A DNA stretch of 9,798 nt, from positions 1-9,798 of the forward strand of contig CAMTVV010000027.1 of NCBI GenBank assembly GCA_947085305.1. The letters are read 5' to 3'. Both the position numbers and the translations under genes were made by a program. The notes beneath the pieces are model-generated. The model worked only from the letters and a program-made list of their open reading frames with translations, did no database searches and had not been told where the DNA came from. Source of the stretch: JAMCQB01 sp947085305 (lineage in GTDB: Bacteria > Nitrospirota > Thermodesulfovibrionia > Thermodesulfovibrionales > UBA9159). Below are positions 1-5,413 of the stretch, piece by piece; within the stretch, counting starts at the first letter, position 1, and each line of letters starts with the position of its first letter.

Positions 1-1
1 C

Positions 2-961
2 GTTAACAGCATAGCTGAAGCTGCAAAGACAATACCTGAATATATATTCATTGTCTATCAGATGACCTATGCTGCAATAACCGTTGCCCTTGTCAGCGGC
101 GCCTATATTGAAAGGATGAAGTTCTCTGCGTGGATACTTTTCTCGATATTATGGATGACCCTTGTTTATCTGCCTGTTGCGCACTGGGTATGGGGCGGAG
201 GTTTCTTAGCAAAGCTTGGAGCTCTCGACTTTGCAGGCGGCACAGTAGTTCATATCAACGCGGGTATAGCAGCCCTTGTGGGCGCGTTGATTCTGGGCAA
301 AAGACGCGAGATGACTCTTATACCTAACAATCTGACGATGGTGGTTACAGGCGCCGGACTTCTCTGGTTTGGGTGGTTTGGGTTTAATGCAGGCTCTGCA
401 TTATCAGCAAGCGGACTTGCAGGAGCGGCATTCATCAATACCAATACTGCCACCGCAATTGCAGCGGTTGCATGGATGTTTACAGAATGGCTGTATTCCA
501 GGAAACCAACAGTTTTAGGTCTTGCATCCGGAGCTGTTGCCGGTCTCGTTGCCATAACTCCGGCAGCAGGTTTTGTAAACATTACCGGCGCAATCATCAT
601 AGGTCTTGCAGCAGGCGTCGTGTCATTCTTCGCTGTTGCAGTGATTAAGCCGAAATTAGGCTATGACGATACACTTGATGCCTTCGGAATTCACGGCGTT
701 GCAGGTATGCTCGGAGCAATACTCACGGGCGTATTTGCAGACCCTTCTATTAACGAGGCAGGAAAGGGTCTGCTCTACGGCAATCCCGGACAGCTCTTGA
801 CCCAGCTTATAGCAGTCGGCGTAACCATAGTTTATACGGCTGTTGTTACTGCGGTTATCTTCATGATAATCAAAGCATTCGTTGGTCTCAGAGTTGACGT
901 CGAAGAAGAGATAGAAGGGCTTGATGAGAGCCAGCACGGTGAAAAGGCGTATAATCTTTAA
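2..961 (+). CDS. amt: Ammonium transporter Amt, 5'-truncated by the window edge
   Basis: Inner-membrane channel for ammonium/ammonia, normally a trimer. The frame is open from base 2, and 319 residues are visible before the TAA stop. Amt proteins usually have about 400-450 residues, so roughly the first quarter lies upstream; the first ATG in view (62) is internal. Family landmarks: YQMTYAAITVALVSGAYIER near the visible start, the signature DFAGGTVVHINAG with the first pore histidine, PNNLTMVVTGAGLLWFGWFG, and YDDTLDAFGIHGVAG with the second pore histidine. Most of the protein is hydrophobic membrane segments. The acidic tail EEEIEGLDESQHGEKAYNL is the conserved cytoplasmic C-terminus that takes part in gating and PII binding. 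A PII gene follows 151 bases downstream on the same strand, the classic amt-glnK pairing. Identification is firm; substrate use is inferred from the family. Confidence 0.96.
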   Translation, partial: VNSIAEAAKTIPEYIFIVYQMTYAAITVALVSGAYIERMKFSAWILFSILWMTLVYLPVAHWVWGGGFLAKLGALDFAGGTVVHINAGIAALVGALILGKRREMTLIPNNLTMVVTGAGLLWFGWFGFNAGSALSASGLAGAAFINTNTATAIAAVAWMFTEWLYSRKPTVLGLASGAVAGLVAITPAAGFVNITGAIIIGLAAGVVSFFAVAVIKPKLGYDDTLDAFGIHGVAGMLGAILTGVFADPSINEAGKGLLYGNPGQLLTQLIAVGVTIVYTAVVTAVIFMIIKAFVGLRVDVEEEIEGLDESQHGEKAYNL

Positions 962-1017
962 AAATGGCAATAAGGCGATAGGCGATAGGTAACAAACCTA
1001 ACATTTAATTAGTTCGA

Positions 1018-1087
1018 TAGAGCGACAGTTAAATTATGGGAAAATTTATTCCTTAAAAAAACTGTCGCACTGTAGACTGTCGCTCTA
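1018..1087. repeat. Inverted repeat between amt and the PII gene
   Basis: TAGAGCGACAGT at 1018-1029 is the exact reverse complement of ACTGTCGCTCTA at 1076-1087, a 12-bp stem around an AT-rich centre. A second copy of the inner part, AACTGTCGC at 1060-1068, can also pair with 1022-1030, so two alternative hairpins are possible. The right arm thus carries ACTGTCGC twice, 15 bases apart. Just upstream GGCGATA is repeated in tandem at 974-987. This could be a small mobile repeat, a binding-site array or an attenuator for the PII gene; the sequence does not decide. Confidence 0.6.
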
Positions 1088-1112
1088 AAAAACTATAAAA
1101 AGAGGAGGCAGT

Positions 1113-1451
1113 ATGAAAAAGATCGAGGCGATAATCAAACCCTTTAAGCTCGATGAAGTCAAAGATGCCTTGAACGAAATAGGCATTCAGGGGATGACGG
1201 TTACAGAGGTCAAGGGGTTCGGGAGGCAGAAGGGGCATGTGGAGCTTTACAGGGGCGCGGAATACGACATCGCCTTCATCCCAAAGGTGAAGCTCGAGAT
1301 TGTGGTGCCGGACAACATGACTGAAAAGGTTGTCTCGACAATACTGGAAAAGGCAAAGACCGGCAAGATCGGAGACGGGAAGATTTTCGTGCTCTCTCTG
1401 GAAGAAATCATCAGGATCAGGACCGGCGAGAGGGGGGAAGCGGCCATTTAG
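1113..1451 (+). CDS. glnK: P-II family nitrogen regulatory protein
   Basis: Small trimeric signal protein that senses ATP/ADP and 2-oxoglutarate and controls partners such as Amt channels, glutamine synthetase adenylylation and NtrB. The 112 residues are the full PII length. Visible family features are the start MKKIEAIIKPFKLDEVKDAL, Gln39 and Lys58 (ligand-contact positions), the T-loop around 37-55 with Tyr51 (the uridylylation site in enterobacterial homologues) and Tyr46, the B-loop TGKIGDGKIFV at 83-93, and the C-loop end RIRTGERGEAAI. The ATG is preceded by GAGGAGG at 1102-1108. The adjacent Amt gene argues for the GlnK role (Amt gating) rather than GlnB, although sequence alone cannot separate the two. 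Whether Tyr51 is modified here is unknown. Confidence 0.96.
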   Translation: MKKIEAIIKPFKLDEVKDALNEIGIQGMTVTEVKGFGRQKGHVELYRGAEYDIAFIPKVKLEIVVPDNMTEKVVSTILEKAKTGKIGDGKIFVLSLEEIIRIRTGERGEAAI

Positions 1452-1467
1452 CCCCAGCGCCTATGTC

Positions 1468-1486
1468 ATTCTCGCTTGTCGGGAAT
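1468..1486. repeat. Small hairpin repeat after the PII gene
   Basis: ATTCTCG at 1468-1474 pairs with CGGGAAT at 1480-1486 (one G-T wobble) across a 5-base loop. It begins 16 bases after the PII stop and resembles the short GTCATTC...GGGAATCC palindromes dispersed in many bacterial genomes. It lacks a T-run, so a terminator role is doubtful. Confidence 0.4.
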
Positions 1487-1547
1487 CCTTCAATGATTGG
1501 CGGAAATGAATCAAATGTCACGGGACCCAATGTTATTATAATAAGGT

Positions 1548-1846
1548 GCAGGAAAAGGTCAAGGAAAAGTTTCGCGGCTGGACATTGCAGAAAAGAGGCG
1601 TCCCCAGGACGGGAGGATAAAGACAGAACACGATGGGAAAGAGGTGGAGCTGAGGATATCAACACCAACGATGCACCGACCGCTATTACCCGGCTTCTGG
1701 ACCTCGGCGTACAGCCTTTTCTCATCAATGCCGTGCTTCTGGGTGTTGTGGCCCAGAGGCTTATGAGAAAAGTCTGTCCCCACTGCATTGAGCAGTATGC
1801 CCTTTCCATGGATGAGGTGATCAGGGTAACGGGTTCGGGTGCGTGA
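1548..1846 (+). pseudogene. PilB/GspE-type secretion ATPase remnant with internal deletion
   Basis: Two pieces of a type IV pilus / type II secretion assembly ATPase sit side by side in different frames. In the frame of base 1590, about 1566-1664 reads KVSRLDIAEKRRPQDGRI and continues to KEVELRIST, the end of the N-terminal part. In the frame of base 1463, about 1663-1800 reads NTNDAPTAITRLLDLG, later LLGVVAQRLMRKVCPHC, the part after the ATPase core. The whole middle is missing: in the family it holds the Walker A and Walker B boxes and spans very roughly 140 residues. The join lies near 1659-1666. The C-terminal part degenerates after CPHC and stops at 1846, so the tail is also lost. An apparent open frame from 1463 (127 aa) is a chance fusion across the scar. 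No ATPase activity is possible, and no other pilus gene is in view. Confidence 0.85.
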
Positions 1847-1901
1847 GGAAAAGGTGAGAGTGAGGGGTATAAGATGTCATTCTATTCACCCTCCCCTTAG
1901 T

Positions 1902-1922
1902 CCCCTCCCGTCAAGGGAGGGG
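1902..1922. repeat. GC-rich hairpin repeat, copy 1
   Basis: CCCCTCCC at 1902-1909 pairs perfectly with GGGAGGGG at 1915-1922 around GTCAA, preceded by CACCCTCCCCTTAGT. A related hairpin occurs at 5345-5367. This type of C-rich/G-rich palindrome is dispersed in many bacterial genomes. It lies downstream of the minus-strand flavodoxin gene and could help end that transcript, but there is no T-run after it. Confidence 0.6.
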
Positions 1923-1935
1923 AAATTTCAGGATA

Positions 1936-1957
1936 CCCTGCGGTCTCTGCCGCAGGG
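1936..1957. terminator. Hairpin downstream of the flavodoxin-family gene
   Basis: CCCTGCGG at 1936-1943 pairs perfectly with CCGCAGGG at 1950-1957 over a 6-base loop, about 40 bases past the stop of the minus-strand gene. It forms a pair with the hairpin at 1902-1922. No clear U-tract follows, so a terminator or RNA-stabilising role is a weak inference. Confidence 0.4.
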
Positions 1958-1996
1958 AGGTTCATTATCCTTGCGCCAGTTGCAGGGTTTTTGGGA

Positions 1997-2476
1997 TTAG
2001 CGCCCGATTTTCTTGCAGAGTTCCGCCACGCGGGCGCCGAGCTTATGCGCATAGTCCACAGCCTGCTCGTCCGGAGCCCCAACGCACGCAACACCATAAT
2101 GGCCTGAGGCGCTCATTGGATCGCCCACGACGACCATCCCGTAGATGAGCATGCACTGGAGGATCGAAAAGATCGTCGTCTCCTTTCCCCCGGTCTGATG
2201 TCCTCCGGTGGCGAATGCTGCTCCCACCTTGTTCTCCGTCTTCTTCCGCGTCCCGACAAATTCGTCGAAAACCTTCTTGAGCTGCCATGCCATGACCCCG
2301 AAGTACACCGGCGACCCTGCGATGATTCCCGCGGAATCGAGGAAGTCCTCCTTCGTTACGTCATCAGTATGCTTCAGCACTGCTTTCACGCCCGCCGATT
2401 CGACGCCCTTTGCCACCTCCTCAGCGAGCCCTTTCGTATGACCGCTCTTCGAATAATAAAGCACCAGAACCTGCAT
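1997..2476 (-). CDS. Flavodoxin / WrbA-like FMN-binding protein
   Basis: Small cytoplasmic flavodoxin-fold protein (159 aa) expected to bind FMN and carry out NAD(P)H- or ferredoxin-linked electron transfer, perhaps quinone reduction. The start MQVLVLYYSKSGHTKGLAEE has the FMN phosphate-binding loop at residues 9-14. GSPVYFGVMAWQLKKVFDEF (54-73) and GAAFATGGHQTGG (85-97) correspond to the other two flavin loops of the WrbA branch. It is shorter than WrbA proper (about 200 aa), so quinone oxidoreductase is only one option and flavodoxin-family protein is the safer name. The ATG has a strong AAGGAGGG ribosome site 4 bases upstream. It stands alone, with remnant or repeat DNA on both sides. Confidence 0.88.
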   Translation of the reverse strand: MQVLVLYYSKSGHTKGLAEEVAKGVESAGVKAVLKHTDDVTKEDFLDSAGIIAGSPVYFGVMAWQLKKVFDEFVGTRKKTENKVGAAFATGGHQTGGKETTIFSILQCMLIYGMVVVGDPMSASGHYGVACVGAPDEQAVDYAHKLGARVAELCKKIGR

Positions 2477-2580
2477 TACGCCCTCCTTCTTTTTTAGTAT
2501 GTTCTCCTACGGTGTTAAGGTTGAAGGTAAGGGGCGCGCCGCTTGCGGCACGGCCCGCTTGACCGCGGTTAGGCGGATTC

Positions 2581-2709
2581 TCACGCACACTTCTTGATGA
2601 GATCCTCTATGCCAGCCTTTTGCAAATCCTCCGGGCTCATCAGAATACGAAATACGCCCGATGATCTCGCCTGCCTTTCCCCATAGTTGATTACCGATAA
2701 TAATTTACA
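2581..2709 (-). pseudogene. Possible C-terminal gene fragment, unidentified
   Basis: A minus-strand frame with no good start reads YGERQARSSGVFRILMSP and ends EDLQKAGIEDLIKKCA before a TGA stop. The last 19 residues after the only internal Met look like ordinary amphipathic protein sequence, which suggests the tail of a lost gene. It could equally be a chance frame. I do not recognise the family. Confidence 0.25.
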
Positions 2710-2781
2710 CTATTTTGAACCTTTTGAGAAGTGCGGAGTACAGGGAGGCATCGGGAAGCATGACGGAGCCTCTCGTATTGA

Positions 2782-2851
2782 GTATCAAGGCGCTGCACCT
2801 GACCGCTATTCCGCTGTGCTTCATGGCGGCATGTGAGCTCAGGCGTTTAGC
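2782..2851 (+). other. Integron attC-like recombination site (candidate)
   Basis: GGCGCTGCACCTGACCGC at 2789-2806 forms an imperfect dyad with GCGGCATGTGAGCTCAGGC at 2826-2844. GTTTAGC at 2845-2851 follows at once and is one base off the GTTRRRY core of integron attC sites. A perfect core, GTTAGGC, sits upstream at 2568-2574 beside another imperfect stem. The two cores would bound a cassette of about 277 bases. The dyad-plus-core layout and the general wording of this sequence resemble environmental cassette-array sites. The left RYYYAAC core is poor (around TATCAAG, 2783-2789), and no integrase gene is in view, so this would be an orphan or decayed site. Confidence 0.4.
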
Positions 2852-2893
2852 ATGTAGGAATTTTTTCCTGTCTACTGTCTTATCCTGTGGTTT

Positions 2894-2924
2894 ACCCCGT
2901 TTAGAGATACATCTCTAACGGGGT
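2894..2924. terminator. Long hairpin overlapping the Mur ligase stop
   Basis: ACCCCGTTTAGAGAT at 2894-2908 pairs with ATCTCTAACGGGGT at 2911-2924 with one bulged T and almost no loop. The TAG stop of the minus-strand ligase (2915-2917) lies inside the stem. It is well placed to end or stabilise that transcript, but the sequence after it on the minus strand (AAACCACAGG) is not U-rich, so intrinsic termination is uncertain. Confidence 0.5.
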
Positions 2925-4309
2925 TTAAGTAGTTTTGCAAAAGGCTCGTCTGTCATTACTAATTCTTTTGCCATCTTCCGTGCAAGATCCGAGAGCGTTT
3001 CATCTCTCGCTCCAAAAACCACATAGGCGTCCCATTCCCTTACACGCCTTAAAACATCTTCTCTCCGCTCAACTACCTCCACTGATTTTCCCTCAGCCGT
3101 GATGCCGTCGGCGAGGTCGCGGCTTGAGATGTCCCGGGCTGCAGCGCCCCCGGCATAAAAGATCGGCAGGAGCATGAGGTGATCAGAGTTCCGGAGATGT
3201 TCCGTTAATGCCTCGATGTAACCGTTCTTCATCAACCTTGTCGGCCCAAAACCATGGGGCTGAAATACGTAACAGACACGCTCCCTGATGGGTTTCATCG
3301 TCTCCATGAGGGCGGAGATCTTGTGGGGATTGTGGGCATAGTCGTCGATGACCAGGCTTTTTCCGTCATTCAGGAGAATGTCAAAACGTCGTTCGATGCC
3401 CCTGAATTCATGGGTCACACCCGCGATTTCTTCAAGAGGCGCTCCCATTTCAGAGAGCACGGCGATGCACGACAGTGCGTTATAGAGGTTATATTTGCCG
3501 GGGAGGGAAAGGCGAAATCGTATCCCCCTCACTGAAAATTCGCTCTCAAGGGGCCTGTACAGGACATCGGTCGCTCTGTAGTCCGATGGCGCGGCAAGAG
3601 AAAAAGTGATGGCAGCTCTAGTATTCATTTTAGCTAAGTTCGGGTCATCACTATTGAGGATCACCTTTTCCGCCGTGTTCCCGATGAGAGCTTCAAACAT
3701 GCCTGCTGTTTCAGCCACGGAATGGTGATCAAGGGCAAGGTTAAGGAGTACGGAATGGAGAGGTTTGTAATTCACAATGGCGCCGTCCGACTCGCATGCC
3801 TCGATCACAAGCCAGTCCGAATCACCGCTGATGGAATTGCCGGGGTTAGTGTCGGTCCTGAATTGTTTGACCCTGCCGCCGCCGATAAAATTGGGATTTA
3901 GGCCCAATCTCTCCATGAAAAAGGCGAGCATGCCCGACGAGGTGGATTTCCCGCTGGTTCCTGCAATCGCGATGGCGCTGAATTTCCTTACGATTTCAGC
4001 AAGGTACTGCGGTCTCGTCTTTACCGGGATTCCCAGGGACTTTGCCTTTATAAACTCCGGCCGGTCCGGCTCCACAGCAGTGCTGAATACGGCAAGGTCA
4101 AAAGACTGATCAATGCCTGTGCCGTCCTGGGGCACGATGGCGATCCCCCTTGTCGTGAGGGCTTTGTAAACGGGATGAAGAGGATTCTGATCAAAGGCCC
4201 TGTCAGAGCCTGCAACTGTATGTCCCCTGTCTGACATGAAGCAGGCTATGGCAGACATCCCGCTCCCGCCTATGCCGGAAAAGAATATTTTTAAAGGTTT
4301 GAGAGGCAT
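2915..4309 (-). CDS. Mur ligase family protein, MurC/Mpl-like
   Basis: ATP-dependent amide ligase of the Mur family (464 aa, the usual MurC/Mpl length), which joins an amino acid or peptide to a UDP-MurNAc-type substrate in the cytoplasm. Domain order: N-terminal Rossmann domain with GIGGSGMS (12-19), central ATPase domain with the P-loop AGTSGKST (116-123) and EACESDG (170-176), then the C-terminal domain with GIERRFD (304-310), DDYAHNP (322-328) and FQPHGFGPTR (349-358). The frame FQPH is nearer MurC than Mpl. Three motifs depart from the usual form: TSGKST for THGKTT, AHNP for HHP, and PHGFGPTR for the MurC PHRYTRT. The exact substrate is therefore open: alanine ligase, peptide-recycling ligase or another amide bond. 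It starts 34 bases after the REC-GGDEF gene stop. No Shine-Dalgarno is visible, but TATAAT lies 5 bases before the ATG. No other cell-wall gene is adjacent. Confidence 0.85.
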   Translation of the reverse strand: MPLKPLKIFFSGIGGSGMSAIACFMSDRGHTVAGSDRAFDQNPLHPVYKALTTRGIAIVPQDGTGIDQSFDLAVFSTAVEPDRPEFIKAKSLGIPVKTRPQYLAEIVRKFSAIAIAGTSGKSTSSGMLAFFMERLGLNPNFIGGGRVKQFRTDTNPGNSISGDSDWLVIEACESDGAIVNYKPLHSVLLNLALDHHSVAETAGMFEALIGNTAEKVILNSDDPNLAKMNTRAAITFSLAAPSDYRATDVLYRPLESEFSVRGIRFRLSLPGKYNLYNALSCIAVLSEMGAPLEEIAGVTHEFRGIERRFDILLNDGKSLVIDDYAHNPHKISALMETMKPIRERVCYVFQPHGFGPTRLMKNGYIEALTEHLRNSDHLMLLPIFYAGGAAARDISSRDLADGITAEGKSVEVVERREDVLRRVREWDAYVVFGARDETLSDLARKMAKELVMTDEPFAKLLKPR

Positions 4310-4314
4310 GAGGT

Positions 4315-4320
4315 ATTATA
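4315..4320 (-). promoter_or_regulatory. Candidate -10 box directly before the Mur ligase start
   Basis: On the minus strand a perfect TATAAT ends 5 bases before the ATG. A weak -35 (TTCGTT) can be placed 16 bases upstream. If used, transcription would begin at or next to the start codon, giving a leaderless message, which would fit the missing ribosome site. AT-rich chance is a real alternative. Confidence 0.3.
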
Positions 4321-4343
4321 AACAGAGTTTTTTGTTAACGAAG

Positions 4344-5222
4344 CTACAACGCGCCGCCTGAGCTAACGCCCCTTTTGATCTTCCGATGTTCGTACATAAT
4401 CCGGTCGCCGGTTGCAAGGAGTTTGTCGATGGAACAGGGGTTCTCCGGGTCATAGCAGGCGATGCCGATGCTGATGGAGAGCGTATAATCACGGTTTTCC
4501 GTTGCATTATGGTGATCAAGGTTCTTCTGTAACCGGGCAGTAATAGTCTCGATATCGTCGCCTGCGCTTCCCACAGGGATGACCACAAACTCATCCCCTC
4601 CGATGCGGGCAATGATGTCGGATTCCCGGTAGGTTGCCTTCAGGAGCTTTGCCGTATCTACAAGCGCCATGTCCCCTTCCTGGTGCCCCAGGGTATCATT
4701 GATCGTTTTCAGGCCGTCAACGTCAGCATAGAGCATGAATATCCCTCTCCTCTGCCGCTTTGCGAGCTTCAGCCGCTGTTCTGCCAGGGTGAAGAATCCC
4801 CTTCGGTTGTAGATGCCGGTGAGTTCATCGGTGATGGACATCACCCGCTGTTTCTCCTGAACCTTCACCAAGGCGATCCGCGTCTTGAGTTCCCTCAGGG
4901 TAAAGGGCTTTTTGATGAAATCAGAAGCTCCTGCTTCTATGGCGCTGTCAAAGGAGAAATCGTCAATATACCCTGTCATGATGACCACCGGCATATCAGG
5001 CCTCATTTTTTTCGCCTGCGCGGTCAGCTCAAATCCTTTCATGCCGGGGAGGGAGATATCGGTGAGCATGATATCAAAAGGGGTTTTGCTGATCCGTTCA
5101 AGAGCATCCTCTGCGCTGGTGGCGGTTTCACACTGATACTCTCCAGTTGAGAATGTCTCCTTAAGTATGGAGCACAGGGTCTCGTCATCATCAACAATCA
5201 ATATATAACTTCTATCATCCAT
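4344..5222 (-). CDS. Response regulator with GGDEF domain (diguanylate cyclase)
   Basis: Two-domain cytoplasmic protein (292 aa) that should make cyclic di-GMP from two GTP when phosphorylated. The receiver domain (about 5-120) has the acidic cluster D11-D13, phospho-acceptor Asp55 in TDISLPG, Thr83 and Lys105 in KKP. The GGDEF domain (about 128-290) starts with the usual DELTGIYNRRGF, has the metal/substrate stretch ADVDGLKTINDTLGH (166-180) and an intact GGDEF active site at 208-212. RESD at 199-202, five residues before GGDEF, is a proper RxxD inhibitory site, so product feedback is expected. No histidine kinase is adjacent, so its sensor must lie elsewhere. The ribosome site is modest (AAGGGAAACGGG before ATG). 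A Mur ligase gene follows after 34 bases. The layout matches PleD- or WspR-like regulators with a single receiver. Confidence 0.95.
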   Translation of the reverse strand: MDDRSYILIVDDDETLCSILKETFSTGEYQCETATSAEDALERISKTPFDIMLTDISLPGMKGFELTAQAKKMRPDMPVVIMTGYIDDFSFDSAIEAGASDFIKKPFTLRELKTRIALVKVQEKQRVMSITDELTGIYNRRGFFTLAEQRLKLAKRQRRGIFMLYADVDGLKTINDTLGHQEGDMALVDTAKLLKATYRESDIIARIGGDEFVVIPVGSAGDDIETITARLQKNLDHHNATENRDYTLSISIGIACYDPENPCSIDKLLATGDRIMYEHRKIKRGVSSGGAL

Positions 5223-5259
5223 CCCGTTTCCCTTTTTTATGCAACCGGTCTTGCCTTAT

Positions 5260-5289
5260 ATTTTACCCCCAGACGGCGTTCTGCTGCAA
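5260..5289 (-). promoter_or_regulatory. Candidate sigma-70-type promoter of the REC-GGDEF gene
   Basis: On the minus strand TTGCAG (5284-5289) and TAAAAT (5260-5265) are 18 bases apart and about 38 bases before the start codon. It lies between the MITE-like element and the gene, which suggests the cyclase can be transcribed separately from the dehydrogenase upstream. It was found by eye only. Confidence 0.35.
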
Positions 5290-5297
5290 CCGCTAAT

Positions 5298-5411
5298 ATA
5301 CAGCCGAAAAATAGACATAGAACTTCCCATGAGGTTACCCCTCGCCCCCTCCCGCAAGGGGAGGGGGTTTGAGAAGAATGACAACTTTCTATGTCTATTT
5401 TTCGCATACAG
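5298..5411. mobile_element. MITE-like element with 18-bp terminal inverted repeats
   Basis: CGAAAAATAGACATAGAA at 5305-5322 and its exact reverse complement at 5387-5404 enclose 64 bases holding a GC hairpin (5345-5367). ATACAG occurs on both outer sides, at 5298-5303 and 5406-5411, each one base from the repeat, which looks like a 6-bp target duplication. There is no coding capacity. The layout fits a non-autonomous miniature element, about 100 bp. It ends a few bases from the dehydrogenase stop codon (5414-5416) and would fold into a long hairpin in any transcript that crosses it. Confidence 0.6.
5345..5367. repeat. GC-rich hairpin repeat, copy 2
   Basis: CCCCCTCC at 5345-5352 pairs with GGAGGGGG at 5360-5367, with a C-GCAA-G cap and one unpaired G. 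It resembles the hairpin at 1902-1922 in its CCCCTCCCG...AAGGG.AGGGG pattern and forms the centre of the MITE-like element. Confidence 0.55.
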
Positions 5412-5413
5412 TA

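Larger units (their letters stand above)
2477..2914. other. Gene-poor stretch with palindromes and an attC-like site
   Basis: About 440 bases between the flavodoxin gene start and the Mur ligase stop. It contains the flavodoxin ribosome site (just after 2476), a GC hairpin region at about 2527-2574, a short minus-strand open frame at 2581-2709, an attC-like palindrome at 2782-2851 and a long hairpin at 2894-2924. Several 60-70 codon frames cross it, but none has a convincing ribosome site or a family I recognise. Confidence 0.6.

Noticed and set aside
965..979. Sigma-54 promoter (TGGCA...) before the PII gene
   Set aside because: TGGCAA is present, but the -12 element at the correct spacing reads CGAT instead of TTGC, and the position is at the amt stop, far from the PII start.
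1018..1087. CRISPR-like or phage attachment repeat
   Set aside because: There are only two or three short arms, no regular spacer units, and no integrase or cas gene nearby.
1463..1846. 127-aa open frame starting at 1463 as an intact gene
   Set aside because: Its first two thirds read out of frame through the N-terminal PilB/GspE remnant and its last third is the C-terminal remnant; it has no good ribosome site, so it is a scar, not a gene.
2715..2918. 67-codon plus-strand frame over the attC-like site
   Set aside because: It begins with TTG without a ribosome site, and much of it is translation of the palindrome (KALHLTAIPL), the sort of spurious peptide attC-like sites give.
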